A stretch of DNA of 64,000 bases, taken from JAUASW01 sp036880965 (GTDB lineage: Bacteria > Pseudomonadota > Gammaproteobacteria > Burkholderiales > Burkholderiaceae_C). Position numbers and translations under genes: made by a program. Shown in pieces: positions 28,037 to 38,907 of the stretch (position 1 is its first letter; each line of letters opens with the position of its first letter). The stretch spans positions 434,001 through 498,000 of the forward strand of contig NZ_JBAJMV010000003.1 of the NCBI RefSeq assembly GCF_036880965.1. Direction: 5' to 3'. The notes below the pieces were generated by a model, which did not search any database, was not told the DNA's origin, and was given only the letters and a program-made list of their open reading frames with translations.

Positions 28037-28456
28037 TCAAGCGCTGTCGGCCTGCGCCTTGAGAAAGGCCAGGTACTTCGGATCCTCGACCTCGAAGGCC
28101 TTGGCGCCGCCGCTCTTGTGCGCGGCCGCCAGCCATTCGACCGCGCCCGCTTCGTCACCCATCTCCAGCAGCGACTGGCCCAGGCGCAGCTGCACGAGCA
28201 GCTCGTCGCCTGCATCTTCGAAGCAGTTGACCGCGGCCAGGAAGCTGTCGCGAGCCGACTCGAAGTCGTCGAGCAGGAACTGCATGTCGGCGAGCGAGAT
28301 CAGCAGGCCCAGCGCCTCGTCGTGTTCGGACCAGGGCTCGGGAACCAGTTCCAGCGCCTGCTCGAACAACGCCAGCGCCGCCTCGAAATCACCCTCGTCG
28401 GCGCGCTGGTCGGCCTGGTCGATCAGGCCCTGTATGCGTGCGCTGGGAACCGTCAT
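28037..28456 (-). CDS. Small TPR-like cytoplasmic protein
   Basis: A 139-residue helical protein starting MTVPSARIQGLIDQADQRAD. It has three to four TPR-like helix pairs: GDFEAALALFEQALELVPEP, EALGLLISLADMQFLLDDF, LLVQLRLGQSLLEMGD and AGAVEWLAAAHKSGG. It lacks a signal peptide. It starts 4 bp after the OPT transporter stop, so the two genes are cotranscribed and probably act together. The longer in-frame start at 28522 lies inside the OPT gene and is not needed. Partner proteins are unknown. Confidence 0.8.
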   Translation of the reverse strand: MTVPSARIQGLIDQADQRADEGDFEAALALFEQALELVPEPWSEHDEALGLLISLADMQFLLDDFESARDSFLAAVNCFEDAGDELLVQLRLGQSLLEMGDEAGAVEWLAAAHKSGGAKAFEVEDPKYLAFLKAQADSA

Positions 28457-28460
28457 GACC

Positions 28461-30257
28461 TCACAGCACCGCCAGCAGGCCGACGATGCCGATGCCCAGC
28501 GCGGCCAGCGCGTCGCCCGCAATCAGGCCGCCACCGAACAGCGAGGTCGGCTTCATGTCGTCAGGCAGGGCTGCTTCGCCGGCCTTGGGCTTGGGCGTCA
28601 GGGTCTGGATCAGGCTGGCCACCACGCCGCCGGCACCGAACCACAGCGAGGTCGGCAGATTGACGAAGCCACCGAAGGACGAGGCATAGGGGCTGGGCAG
28701 CAACACGGCGTCGACGACAAAGTCGGTGGCGAATCCGGCCCGGCCAGAAGCCGCGAACTTCTTGTAGCCCTGCCGGCTGCGAATGAATTTGCGCAGGAAC
28801 TCGGTCAAAAGGCCCAGCGCGATACCGATCAGGATGGCCTGCGTCTGGTAGGGCTTGGGGTCAGTGATCGAGCGCAGCGCGCCGACGAACTTGTAGGTCA
28901 TGGCCGAGGTCCATTGCGAGGGCGCCTCGGAGGCGCTCATCACCGTCTGGTCCAGGCGCAGCACCGGGTGCGCGGTCATGAAGAACTCGGCGATCACCAC
29001 CGTCATCACCGCACCCAGCACCAGGCCGATGGCCTGGAAGCGGAACTGCAGCGCCCGGTTGGAGCCCAGGCGCCAGCCGGTCGAGCGGTCCTGCTGCATG
29101 TCGCCGGCGACGCTGCAGGAGACGAAGACCACGGTCGCGCCCATCAGTGCCAGGATCGGGTCGTGCAGGCCCAGCGTGGCCATCAGGAGCACGGTGACGA
29201 CGAAGGCCGAGGAGATCGGGTTCCAGTCGGTCAGGCCCAGCGAGATGCCGTTGACCAGGGCAAACAGGAACACCAGGGCCACGGCGAAGATCATGTAGCC
29301 AAAGCTCAGGTGGAAGAACTGCATGCCGGCCACCAGCGTGGCCACGGTCCAGAAGCCCACCCAGACCAGCAGGCGCTTGATGCTGGCCTTGGGGCCGGTG
29401 CGCTGCTCGTCCGGCACATGGACCTTCTCGCCCGGCTGCGCCAGCTGCTTGGCAATGCGCCAGAAGATCAGCGTCAGGTCGATGATGGCCGCGCCCAGCA
29501 CCATGCCCAGGGCGATCAGGAAGGCGATCTTGCGGAAGGGTTCGTTGTCCTTCAGCCAGCCGATGCTGATGAAGTACGGCGTCAGCGACCAGAACGTCAG
29601 GCCGCCCACGATGGCCGGCACGCCCACGCGGGCGCCGACGATCAGGCCGGCGCCAAAGGTGGAGCAGCTGAACTCGGTGGCGGCGATCCAGGCCACCTTG
29701 TTGGTGGCGAGGCCGCCCACAACGCCCAGGCCCATGCCGCCAAACAGGCGCGAGACCGAGCGGCGCAGCAGTTCGGGGTCGGTCAGGGCGCGCAGGATGT
29801 TCGCAACCGCCAGGCCCGAGGGAAAGGTCAGTTGCATCCGTTCGACGAGGATGGGCGTGTAAAGCATGCCGATGCCGGCCGCCATCATGGCGATGCACAT
29901 CAGATAGGCCATCAGCTGCCAGTTGGGCACCGGCGGCATGCCCATCCAGACCATGGCCTGGATCAGCGCGCTCATGGCCATCATGCCGGCCACCGAGGCG
30001 GCCGTGGTCTGGATGTAGTTGGCGCCGTGGCGGCCTTCGGCCCCGTAGCCATAGGTGACCACCGAGCCCAGGATGCCAGCCAGCACCTGCCCGCCGACGA
30101 AGAAGCCGATGGAGAAGTTCATGAAGGCGGCCGTGATGCCGCCCAGGGGGCCGAGGATGAACATGCCGACGCAGGCCAGCAGGGTGTAGTAGCCCCAGCT
30201 GCCGACGGGCGGCAGCCAGGCCCAGCGTCTGGAATCGTTGATGGCGAGGGTCGTCAT
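28461..30257 (-). CDS. OPT-family oligopeptide/metal-chelate transporter
   Basis: A 598-residue membrane protein with about 15 transmembrane segments. Family features include the N-terminal YTLLACVGMFILGPLGG and the PNWQLMAYLMCIAMM region, repeated LTFWSLTPYFISIGW-like helices, and the C-terminal FLRKFIRSRQGYKKF and SLFGGGLIAGDALAALGIG (the GGL motif typical of bacterial OPT transporters). OPT carriers move oligopeptides or metal chelates with protons. The start at 30257 (MTTLAINDS) removes an unlikely upstream extension to 30323. It is followed by the TPR gene and is divergent from the DJ-1 gene. Confidence 0.9.
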   Translation of the reverse strand: MTTLAINDSRRWAWLPPVGSWGYYTLLACVGMFILGPLGGITAAFMNFSIGFFVGGQVLAGILGSVVTYGYGAEGRHGANYIQTTAASVAGMMAMSALIQAMVWMGMPPVPNWQLMAYLMCIAMMAAGIGMLYTPILVERMQLTFPSGLAVANILRALTDPELLRRSVSRLFGGMGLGVVGGLATNKVAWIAATEFSCSTFGAGLIVGARVGVPAIVGGLTFWSLTPYFISIGWLKDNEPFRKIAFLIALGMVLGAAIIDLTLIFWRIAKQLAQPGEKVHVPDEQRTGPKASIKRLLVWVGFWTVATLVAGMQFFHLSFGYMIFAVALVFLFALVNGISLGLTDWNPISSAFVVTVLLMATLGLHDPILALMGATVVFVSCSVAGDMQQDRSTGWRLGSNRALQFRFQAIGLVLGAVMTVVIAEFFMTAHPVLRLDQTVMSASEAPSQWTSAMTYKFVGALRSITDPKPYQTQAILIGIALGLLTEFLRKFIRSRQGYKKFAASGRAGFATDFVVDAVLLPSPYASSFGGFVNLPTSLWFGAGGVVASLIQTLTPKPKAGEAALPDDMKPTSLFGGGLIAGDALAALGIGIVGLLAVL

Positions 30258-30333
30258 GGGGAGAGCGGTGAATTTGCGATGGCGCGCATGATGCGCGCCG
30301 CAAAGGCCGGCTTCGCTCCACAATTACCCCACC

Positions 30334-30957
30334 ATGCCGGCCGCCACCCGCATCGCCATCCTGACGTTCGATGGCTTCAACGAGATCGACAGCTTCGTCG
30401 CTCTGGGCCTGCTCGGCCGGCTGCGCGCCCAGGGTTTCGCGCCCGAGCTGTGCGGGCCCGGCACCATGGCCACCTCGATGAACGGCGTGCAGGTGCAGAT
30501 CCAGCGGCCGCTGGAATGGGCCAACGAGGCCGAGGTCGTGCTGTTCGGCTCGGGGCTCTACACCCGCGCCATCGCCGAGAACTCCGCATTGCTGGACCGC
30601 CTTCAACTCGATCCGGTGAAGCAATTGATCGGCGCCCAATGCTCGGGCGCCCTGCTGCTGGCTCGGCTCGGCCTGCTGGGCAGCTCACCGGCCTGCACCG
30701 ACAGCGTCAGCAAGCCCTTCCTGATCCAGGCGGGCGTGCGCGTTCTCGATGAAGAAGCCTTCCATGCTCAGGGGCCGGTCGCCACGGCGGGTGGCTGCCT
30801 CGCGGCCCAGTACCTGGCCGCCTGGGTGATGTATGTCAAAGCCGGTGAAACGGCGGCGCGCGAGGCCTTGTGGCGGTCCGCACCCGTGGGTGAGCAGGCC
30901 GCCTATGTGGAGCGCCTGCTGGGCAAGGTCCGGCGCTTCGGGCCTGCGTCAGCCTGA
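30334..30957 (+). CDS. DJ-1/PfpI-family protein
   Basis: A 207-residue cytoplasmic protein of the DJ-1/PfpI superfamily. It opens RIAILTFDGFNEIDSFVALG, with the conserved acidic residue in FDGFNEID. The nucleophile elbow is GAQCSGALLLARLGLL, and the downstream segment VATAGGCLAAQYLAAWVM is also typical. Members include chaperones, glyoxalases and amidases, or regulatory domains; no DNA-binding domain is fused here. It lies divergent from the OPT transporter gene across 76 bp, and its role in that context is open. Confidence 0.88.
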   Translation: MPAATRIAILTFDGFNEIDSFVALGLLGRLRAQGFAPELCGPGTMATSMNGVQVQIQRPLEWANEAEVVLFGSGLYTRAIAENSALLDRLQLDPVKQLIGAQCSGALLLARLGLLGSSPACTDSVSKPFLIQAGVRVLDEEAFHAQGPVATAGGCLAAQYLAAWVMYVKAGETAAREALWRSAPVGEQAAYVERLLGKVRRFGPASA

Positions 30958-31072
30958 CGCCACATTTGGCCCAAGCAGCCATTGGCAGGCGCTGGCGACC
31001 GGGAGCATCATCAATCGCGCCTCGCCTGCTTCGCCTCCTCCTCTCCTTCTACCAATCACGTTGGGAGTTGCC

Positions 31073-32200
31073 ATGCGTCTAGCGTTCAAAGGTTCTAGCG
31101 TCTTCGTTTCGGGACTGCGTTCTTTCGGACTGGGGCTTGCGCTGCTCGGCGCTGCCGCTGGTGCCAGCGCCGGTGAGCTCACGGTGTCGGGCTTCGGCAC
31201 GCTGGCAGTCGGCAAAGCCATCTCCGGTGTCGACCAGACCTACTTCGGCTTCAAGTGCCCCTGCTTCATCGCCAACTATCCCGATGTGGGCGTGTATGGC
31301 AAAGGCATCGATTTCGGGCCTGATTCGCGCTTCGGCGTGCAGGGTGTCTACCGCTTCGAGGGCGGCCTGAGCCTCACCGGCCAGATCACCACCCATGGCG
31401 GCAACGGCCTCAAACCTGCGGTCGACTGGGCCTATGGCTCCTTTGCACTGAGCGACTCGCTCACCCTGCAGGCCGGCCGCAAGCGCCTGCCGCTGTTCGG
31501 CTACTCCGACTTCTTCCAGGTCGGCTATGCCTACCCCTGGATCCGTCCGCCGGGTGACCTCTACGGCTGGCAGATCGTGGCCTACAACGGCGCCAATCTG
31601 CTCTACCGCAAGAACTTTGGCGGCCTGTCGGTCTCGGCCAATATCTGGGCCGGCAGCGAGAGCGACAAGGGCAACCGCATGCTCGACAAGATCTACTACG
31701 ACGCGCCGATCGACGAGAAATGGAAGGGCATCGTCGGCGGCTATGTGGAGCTGGGCACCGACTGGGGTTCGGCCCGCTTCGTGATGATGACCAACAAGGT
31801 GGATCGCCTCGTTGGCGGCGCAGTCAACAAGTCCGGCGTGAAGCAGAACTTCTACGGCTTCACCTTCAATGTCGACCAGTCGGACTGGGTGCTGCGCACC
31901 GAGTTCAACCGCTTCGTGCGGCCCGACGCACCCAAGGACATCTACAACGTCTACTTCGTCGGCGCCGGCCGGCGCTTCGGCGACTGGCTGCCGATGCTGA
32001 CCTACTCGCGCTTCACGGAAGACTTCAAGGACGACCCGACCGCCAATGAAAAGCACAACACGCTGGCGGCCACGCTGCGCTGGGACTTCCGCGACAACAT
32101 GGCGCTGAAGCTCGAGTACGACGTGTTCAAGGACAAGTCGGCCTTCCCCTTCGTTGGCAATTCCAAGGCCATCGCCATGTCGCTGGACTTCACCTTCTGA
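31073..32200 (+). CDS. Outer-membrane beta-barrel protein
   Basis: A 375-residue exported protein. The signal peptide runs from MRLAFKGSSVFVSGLRSFGL to GASAGE. The mature chain consists of alternating amphipathic strands (RFGVQGVYRFEGGLSLTGQI, WVLRTEFNRFVRP, NMALKLEYDVFKDKS) and ends in AMSLDFTF, with the terminal phenylalanine required for barrel assembly. TTGGGAG lies upstream of the ATG. No specific porin family motif is recognised. It is followed 11 bp later by a PstS-like protein; pairs of a barrel and a small PstS-like protein recur in proteobacteria. Confidence 0.85.
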   Translation: MRLAFKGSSVFVSGLRSFGLGLALLGAAAGASAGELTVSGFGTLAVGKAISGVDQTYFGFKCPCFIANYPDVGVYGKGIDFGPDSRFGVQGVYRFEGGLSLTGQITTHGGNGLKPAVDWAYGSFALSDSLTLQAGRKRLPLFGYSDFFQVGYAYPWIRPPGDLYGWQIVAYNGANLLYRKNFGGLSVSANIWAGSESDKGNRMLDKIYYDAPIDEKWKGIVGGYVELGTDWGSARFVMMTNKVDRLVGGAVNKSGVKQNFYGFTFNVDQSDWVLRTEFNRFVRPDAPKDIYNVYFVGAGRRFGDWLPMLTYSRFTEDFKDDPTANEKHNTLAATLRWDFRDNMALKLEYDVFKDKSAFPFVGNSKAIAMSLDFTF

Positions 32201-32211
32201 GGAGCACAGCC

Positions 32212-32634
32212 ATGCGCAAGCAATCCATGCACCAAGCGTTTGCCGCCCTCGTCCTGCTGATCGGCAGCGTTGCGGCGTCAGCCGGCCCGGTCGTCGTGGC
32301 CAACCCGGCCCTCGCGGGCAAGCCGGCGGCAGACGACATCAAGGCCATCTTCCTCGGCCAGTCCAGCGCCCTGCCAGGCGCCGGCGCCGTGACGCCCGGC
32401 CTGCCCAAGGATGGCAAGGTCCGCGAGGACTTCCTCTCCGGCTTTGTCGGCAAAAGCAACCAGCAGTACAAGGCGGTCTGGACTCAGCTGATCTTCACCG
32501 GCAAGGCGCAAGCGCCCAAGCAGTTCGAGAACGACGACGAGCTGAAGAAATGGATCGCCGCGACGCCCAACAGCATCGGCGTGCTGGACAGCAGCAAGGT
32601 CGACGGCACGGTGAAGGTGATCAGCGGGCAATAG
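32212..32634 (+). CDS. Small PstS-like periplasmic substrate-binding protein
   Basis: A 140-residue protein with signal peptide MRKQSMHQAFAALVLLIGSV. The mature part resembles one lobe of phosphate-type binding proteins: LAGKPAADDIKAIFLGQSSA, FLSGFVGKSNQQYKAVWTQL, and the C-terminal TPNSIGVLDSSKV. Full-length PstS is more than twice as long, so this is a reduced single-domain relative. It follows the beta-barrel gene by 11 bp and is very likely cotranscribed. No Pst transporter genes are nearby, and phosphate binding is not established. Confidence 0.83.
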   Translation: MRKQSMHQAFAALVLLIGSVAASAGPVVVANPALAGKPAADDIKAIFLGQSSALPGAGAVTPGLPKDGKVREDFLSGFVGKSNQQYKAVWTQLIFTGKAQAPKQFENDDELKKWIAATPNSIGVLDSSKVDGTVKVISGQ

Positions 32635-32737
32635 CGAAGCCATGCGCTGAGCCGGCCCGATCAGCCGGGATTTGAGGCTGCGGGGATAATCGCGGGTTCG
32701 CTCCTTGCCCGAGCCCGTTTCGAATCCACAAAGCCTC

Positions 32738-34366
<1,629 letters not shown>

Positions 34367-34399
34367 CCGCCCACGCACGGGCGCTGACAAGGACGGGAT

Positions 34400-34798
34400 T
34401 CAGCGGCGGTACGGATTGTCCGGCCGGCGGTCGTAGCGGTTGGGCACGCCGTCGCCATCACGGTCGCGGTAGTCCCGGTGATCCCGGTAGTCGCGACGGT
34501 CCCAATGGCCGTGACCATGGCGCGGCAGGTAGTAGTTGCGCTCGTAGCGGTCCGGAATGCCATCGGCATCACGATCCCAGCGGGTCGGCTCGCGGTAGTA
34601 GACACGACGGTACTCGACGACCGGCTGGTAGACCGGCACGGCAACGCCGTAGCCGCGATCCGAACCGACCTGCACACCAAGACCCGGCGCACCGACGCTG
34701 ACGGCCCAGCGGACATCGTCACGGGCTTGGGCCAGGCCAGCCGACAAGACGCCAGCGGCAGCCACCATCAGGAGGGCGAGTTTGCGATTCAGGCTCAT
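34400..34798 (-). CDS. Secreted small protein with calcium-binding-type aspartate repeats
   Basis: A 132-residue periplasmic protein starting MSLNRKLALLMVAAAGVLSA, with cleavage near AQARD. The middle is tyrosine-rich (YQPVVEYRRVYYREP). Two segments match thrombospondin type 3 / EF-hand-like loops: RDADGIPDRYERN and RDGDGVPNRYDRRP, separated by a His/Arg/Asp-rich stretch (DYRDHRDYRDRDGD). Calcium binding is inferred. AAGGAG lies upstream of the ATG. It is convergent with prfC and has no close operon partner. Confidence 0.8.
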   Translation of the reverse strand: MSLNRKLALLMVAAAGVLSAGLAQARDDVRWAVSVGAPGLGVQVGSDRGYGVAVPVYQPVVEYRRVYYREPTRWDRDADGIPDRYERNYYLPRHGHGHWDRRDYRDHRDYRDRDGDGVPNRYDRRPDNPYRR

Positions 34799-34917
34799 GC
34801 GGAGCTCCTTGCTTGCGTGCACGGCAAAGGCCGCGCCGTGAGCAGACAACGAGGTCGCAGGGGCCGGGGCCGACACACAGCATGTGACGGGCGTGACCGG
34901 ATGTAAGGCCTTCACAG

Positions 34918-36168
34918 TCAGTGTTGCACTGATGGGCCGGACTTGCGCCACTCCGCGGCCGGCTTGCCGGTCAACTCCTCGACCAATTGCCAGCCACGTT
35001 GCTGGCGGGCCTCGGCCTCTGTGCCGTAATAGCGCTCGGCCAATTTGGGTACCGCCAGCTTCTGGGCTTCGCAGGACGCTTTGCAGCTTGCCAGGTCGTC
35101 TCCAAGCGGGACCCCCCACATCTCCCGGTAGGGCGGGCGTCGCTCCCCCAGAAGCTTGAGGCGCTCCTCGCAAGCGGGCTCGCAGTGCAAGGCTTGCAGG
35201 CGAGATTCGCAGGCGGCCACGCCCGCCGTGGCCGGAGCGAGCGCCCAGAAGCGGATGATGGACCCGACACCGCCCGCCGTGACCGGCCGCACAGGCAAGG
35301 ACTCCACCACGTCCTCGGGATGCAAACGCAGGAGGATGCGCGTCAGCCGATGGTCGCGCAGGGAGGGTCCGTCAAGGCCCAACGCCTGGCGCTGCCCTTC
35401 GGTGGCGCCCCAACGGCGGCCCCACAGCGATGGGCCGACGGGACCGGAGCCTTCCACCCGCTCGACCACGGAAAGCTTCGCAAACCCCAGCTCCTCGCCA
35501 TAGTGCTCCAGCATTGCGACATGCAGGCTCGGAAACCGGGTAGCAGCGCCGGCCGGCCAGTGAATCATGCGAAATGATGGCTGTACAAGCTCCTTCAGGC
35601 GCTCCACGCGAGCCCCCTGACCTCGAGAGGCTACATAGAGAACCAGCCGTTCCGCCTGCGCCCGACCCAGCCCAGGCAAGAGCCGGCCCAGTGGCAGGTC
35701 TGGCCCATCGCTCTGGTTCAACTCGATCTGCCAGGCCGTGGCCGCCTCCTGGCAATGCGGGCCCTGGCAATCGGGATGCGCCAACTCGAATCGGACCGGT
35801 CGTATGTAGTCCGAAGGCGGCGCCAGCAGCGGGCGCCGCCAAGTCAGCTCATCCAGGCAGTTGTCGAAGTCCTTCTGCTCAACAAGGTGCGGCGCACCAT
35901 AGCGCTCCAGGCTCATCAAGGCATCGGCATCGACGGCACGCCATTCGCGGCCCTCAAGCGTTCCCAGCTGCTCGCGCCGTGCCCGTATCGTCAGGGTCCT
36001 TCGCTCACCGTCCAGCACCAGCAAGGCCACCGGCCAGCGGCCGCTGGCATCGGCATCCGCGCGGCCGACGATCCGGTCGGGGTCACGCCAGGAGCGTTCC
36101 TGGGCATGAACCGGCAACAGGCTGGCCAGCAGCGCGCCGGCCAGCGTCATGCACCGGAGCAGCCTCAA
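34918..36168 (-). CDS. Secreted protein of unknown function
   Basis: A 416-residue protein with signal peptide MRLLRCMTLAGALLASLLPV (cleavage near HAQE). No known domain is recognised. The mature chain has six or more cysteines in its C-terminal part (CESRLQALHCEPACEERL and CKASCEAQKL), suggesting disulfides. Its start codon overlaps the stop of the MBL-fold gene (ATGA overlap, 36165-36168), so the two are translationally coupled. Function cannot be proposed beyond an envelope role linked to that hydrolase. Confidence 0.75.
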   Translation of the reverse strand: MRLLRCMTLAGALLASLLPVHAQERSWRDPDRIVGRADADASGRWPVALLVLDGERRTLTIRARREQLGTLEGREWRAVDADALMSLERYGAPHLVEQKDFDNCLDELTWRRPLLAPPSDYIRPVRFELAHPDCQGPHCQEAATAWQIELNQSDGPDLPLGRLLPGLGRAQAERLVLYVASRGQGARVERLKELVQPSFRMIHWPAGAATRFPSLHVAMLEHYGEELGFAKLSVVERVEGSGPVGPSLWGRRWGATEGQRQALGLDGPSLRDHRLTRILLRLHPEDVVESLPVRPVTAGGVGSIIRFWALAPATAGVAACESRLQALHCEPACEERLKLLGERRPPYREMWGVPLGDDLASCKASCEAQKLAVPKLAERYYGTEAEARQQRGWQLVEELTGKPAAEWRKSGPSVQH

Positions 36169-37094
36169 GGCAGGCGCGTGTAGTTCACCGGCTGCCAGCT
36201 GTAGCCCTTGCCCTCGGCCTTGACGCGGCCGATGCCGGGGAAGGACACATGGGTGAAGGCCAGGTAGTAGCCGCCGGCCGCTGCCTCGGCATAGAGCTTC
36301 TGGCGCTCGGGCATGGCCTTGGTGGAATCGCTGTCGAAGCTGATGGTCACCGTCGGGTCGGGGAACTGCACCGAGGCCACATGCATCGAGTCGCCACCGA
36401 ACACCATCTTCTGGCCCTTGCTCTCGGCAACAAAGACCGTGTGGCCAGGCGTGTGGCCATAGGCCGGCTGGGCGCGAACGCCGGGCACCAGCTCGGTGGC
36501 ACCGTCGAAGGGCTTCAGCCGGCCACTGTCCACATAGGGCTTGGCGGCCAGCTGCACACCGTCCGGGCCCTTGCCAGCAGCTGGCGCGGCGGTGAGGTAC
36601 TCGGCGTCACGCTTGTCCAGGCGCACGACGGCATTGCGGAACACCGGCTTGCCGTCCACGGTCAGGCCGCCGATGTGGTCGCCGTGGCGGTGCGTGATGT
36701 AGATCTCGTCGACCTGTTCGGGCTGGTAGCCGGCCGCCTTCAGGTTGGCCAGCACGCGACCCAGCGTCGGGCCGAACACGCTGGCGGCACCGGCATCCAC
36801 CATCACCAGCTTGGTGCCGGTGTTGATCACATAGGCATTGACCGAGGTCTCAAGTGGCAGATGAAGATGGTTGTGCTTCAGCGCCTCGGCCACCTGGCCC
36901 GGGCGGTTTTCCTTCAGGAGCTTGTCGACGGGCAGGTCCAGCGTGCCGTCGTTGATGGCAGTGACCTCGAAGTCGCCCAGCATCATGCGGAAGACGCCCG
37001 GCGCCTGGCTCTTGACGAAGGGAGCGGCGGCCTGGGCGCTGGTGGCAGCGGCAAGGGCGAGCGCGAAGCCCAGGGTGGTGAAACGAATGTTCAT
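36165..37094 (-). CDS. Secreted MBL-fold metallo-hydrolase
   Basis: A 309-residue protein starting MNIRFTTLGFALALAAATSA with a Sec signal peptide. The metallo-beta-lactamase fold is shown by VMVDAGAASVFGP, the zinc motif THRHGDHIGG, AYGHTPGHTVFVA and FGGDSMHV. Such enzymes hydrolyse lactones, thioesters or phosphodiesters; the group containing quorum-quenching lactonases and ComA2-like proteins is close in motif pattern, but the substrate is not evident. The start at 37094 follows GGAGACTG, and the in-frame ATG at 37208 is not supported. It lies 52 bp downstream of the DUF885 gene, so a three-gene unit is likely. Confidence 0.9.
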   Translation of the reverse strand: MNIRFTTLGFALALAAATSAQAAAPFVKSQAPGVFRMMLGDFEVTAINDGTLDLPVDKLLKENRPGQVAEALKHNHLHLPLETSVNAYVINTGTKLVMVDAGAASVFGPTLGRVLANLKAAGYQPEQVDEIYITHRHGDHIGGLTVDGKPVFRNAVVRLDKRDAEYLTAAPAAGKGPDGVQLAAKPYVDSGRLKPFDGATELVPGVRAQPAYGHTPGHTVFVAESKGQKMVFGGDSMHVASVQFPDPTVTISFDSDSTKAMPERQKLYAEAAAGGYYLAFTHVSFPGIGRVKAEGKGYSWQPVNYTRLP

Positions 37095-37146
37095 GACAGT
37101 CTCCTTGGGGTGATCAGCAACAGCGCCGCAGGATAGCGGCTGCGCG

Positions 37147-38907
37147 CTATTTCTGCTGGCCGGCCACCCATTCATCCACGACCTGGCTGAGCACCGCCAG
37201 CGGCACATTGCCGGTCTGCAGAACGAGGTTGTGGAACTTCTTCATCTCGAACCTGGCGCCCAGCGCCTTTTGCGCCTTGGCCCGCTCGGCCAGGATGTGC
37301 AGCATGCCCATCTTGTAGGCACAGGCCTGGCCGGGCATGACCACATAGCGCTCGGCCTCGGCCACCGGAATGCCGTAGTCCAGCACCTGCTGGCGGGTCC
37401 ACTTCATCGCGTGCAGGCCGGTGTCGACCACCAGGCGCTTGGCGCGGAACAGTTCGGCATCCAGTTGGCCCAGGCGGCCGGCGATATCGCCCTCATACCA
37501 GCCGTTCTCGGCGGCCAGTTGCTCCGAATACAGGGCCCAGCCTTCTGCGAACGCCGAGCCGGCGGCGAACACGCCGTCGCGCCGGTAGCGCGGCAGGTTC
37601 TCGGCCTCCTGCTGCAGGGCGATCTGGAAATGGTGGCCCGGCACGCCCTCGTGGTACGTCAGGGTACGCATATTGGTCATGCGGAAGACGGGGCCCGGCA
37701 ACGGCGCCCAGAAGATGCCGGGCAGCGTGCCGTCCTTGGCCGGAGCCGAGTAGTGCGCGGCTGCGGTCTTCTCCGTGAACGGCGGCTCGCGCTTGACGAT
37801 GACCGGCGCCTTGGGCGTGATATCGAAGATCAGCTTGGCGCGCTTCTCCGCGTCGCGCAGCAGGCTTTCGTAGCGGGCCAGGAGCGCCGGGCGAGGCTCT
37901 GCCTCCTTGGGCTGCAGGTCGGCATCGAGCTTGACCATGCGCTCTTTGACGCTGCCTTCCTTGTAGCCAAGCTGCTTGAGGAGCCCGTCCATCTCGCCTT
38001 CGATCCGTGCCACTTCCGAGAGCCCGATGGCATGGATCTGCGCCGGTGTGTAGTCGGTCGTGGTGTTGCGGCGCAGCTCGTAGGCATAGGCCTTGTCGCC
38101 GCCCTTCAGGCGCCAGAGGCCGGCGTCGTCCGTCGTCTTGGGCAGCTGCGCCTGCAGCAAGGCCTGGGCGCGGCGGAAGGCCGGCAGGATGGATTCGGCG
38201 GTGATCTTCTCGGCCTCGATGATGGCCTTGGCGCGGGCTTCGGCGCTCAGGCCGGACAGCTTCTCGCTGCGCTGCGCCAGCGACACGACCAGCACATTGC
38301 CGGCGGCAGGCGCAGCCAGGAAGCGCTCGAACTGACCCAGCGCCGCCTCGGTGATGAAGCGCGGCATCAGGAAGCCGCGCGCCTCGCCCTCCCTGGCGCG
38401 GGCGATGCCGGTGTCGATCTGGCCGGCCACCTGCCCGAGGCGCGCCAGGTAGTTGGCGATGTCGCGCTCATTGCGGATCGGGTGGCTCTGGCTCAGGAAG
38501 TTCACGAGGCTGACATGCAGGCCGCGGAACTGGTTGAAGACGAAATCGAAATCCTCATAGGGCTCGCTGTCCACCGTGCTGCGCAGCGACCACTCGACCA
38601 CCGCCGCCGAGGTGCGCTCCTGCGGGCTCAGCTTGCTGCGGTCGAAGCCGCCCAGCTCCTTCAAGGCCGCCTTGGCCGCGGCGATGCGCGCGGCGCGCTG
38701 CTCGCGGGTATTGGGCGTGAGCTGGCCGTCCAGCACCTGCTGCTCGGCCTCGGGCAGGTACTGGCGCATGGTGGCCAGCGTGGGCTCGGCGCGCATGCGC
38801 GCCACGGCCAGGCCCTCGGCCCATTTGTCGAAGTCAGGCGCCGCCTGGGCGCAAAGCGGCAGCAGGGCCAGCAGGGCAAATCGCTTGAAGGGCAGGTTCG
38901 TCGACAT
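37147..38907 (-). CDS. DUF885-family exported metallopeptidase-like protein
   Basis: A 586-residue protein starting MSTNLPFKRFALLALLPLCA, with a signal peptide ending at AQAAP. It belongs to the DUF885 family of zinc-peptidase-like proteins: TYHEGVPGHHFQIALQQEAE contains the HExxPGHH metal motif, and GWALYSEQLAAENGWY and YVVMPGQACAYKMGMLHI are conserved blocks. Length is normal for the family (about 580-600). The start at 38907 is one of several in-frame ATGs (38928, 38997); it alone gives a proper signal peptide. It is divergent from the liv operon across 253 bp. Confidence 0.88.
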   Translation of the reverse strand: MSTNLPFKRFALLALLPLCAQAAPDFDKWAEGLAVARMRAEPTLATMRQYLPEAEQQVLDGQLTPNTREQRAARIAAAKAALKELGGFDRSKLSPQERTSAAVVEWSLRSTVDSEPYEDFDFVFNQFRGLHVSLVNFLSQSHPIRNERDIANYLARLGQVAGQIDTGIARAREGEARGFLMPRFITEAALGQFERFLAAPAAGNVLVVSLAQRSEKLSGLSAEARAKAIIEAEKITAESILPAFRRAQALLQAQLPKTTDDAGLWRLKGGDKAYAYELRRNTTTDYTPAQIHAIGLSEVARIEGEMDGLLKQLGYKEGSVKERMVKLDADLQPKEAEPRPALLARYESLLRDAEKRAKLIFDITPKAPVIVKREPPFTEKTAAAHYSAPAKDGTLPGIFWAPLPGPVFRMTNMRTLTYHEGVPGHHFQIALQQEAENLPRYRRDGVFAAGSAFAEGWALYSEQLAAENGWYEGDIAGRLGQLDAELFRAKRLVVDTGLHAMKWTRQQVLDYGIPVAEAERYVVMPGQACAYKMGMLHILAERAKAQKALGARFEMKKFHNLVLQTGNVPLAVLSQVVDEWVAGQQK

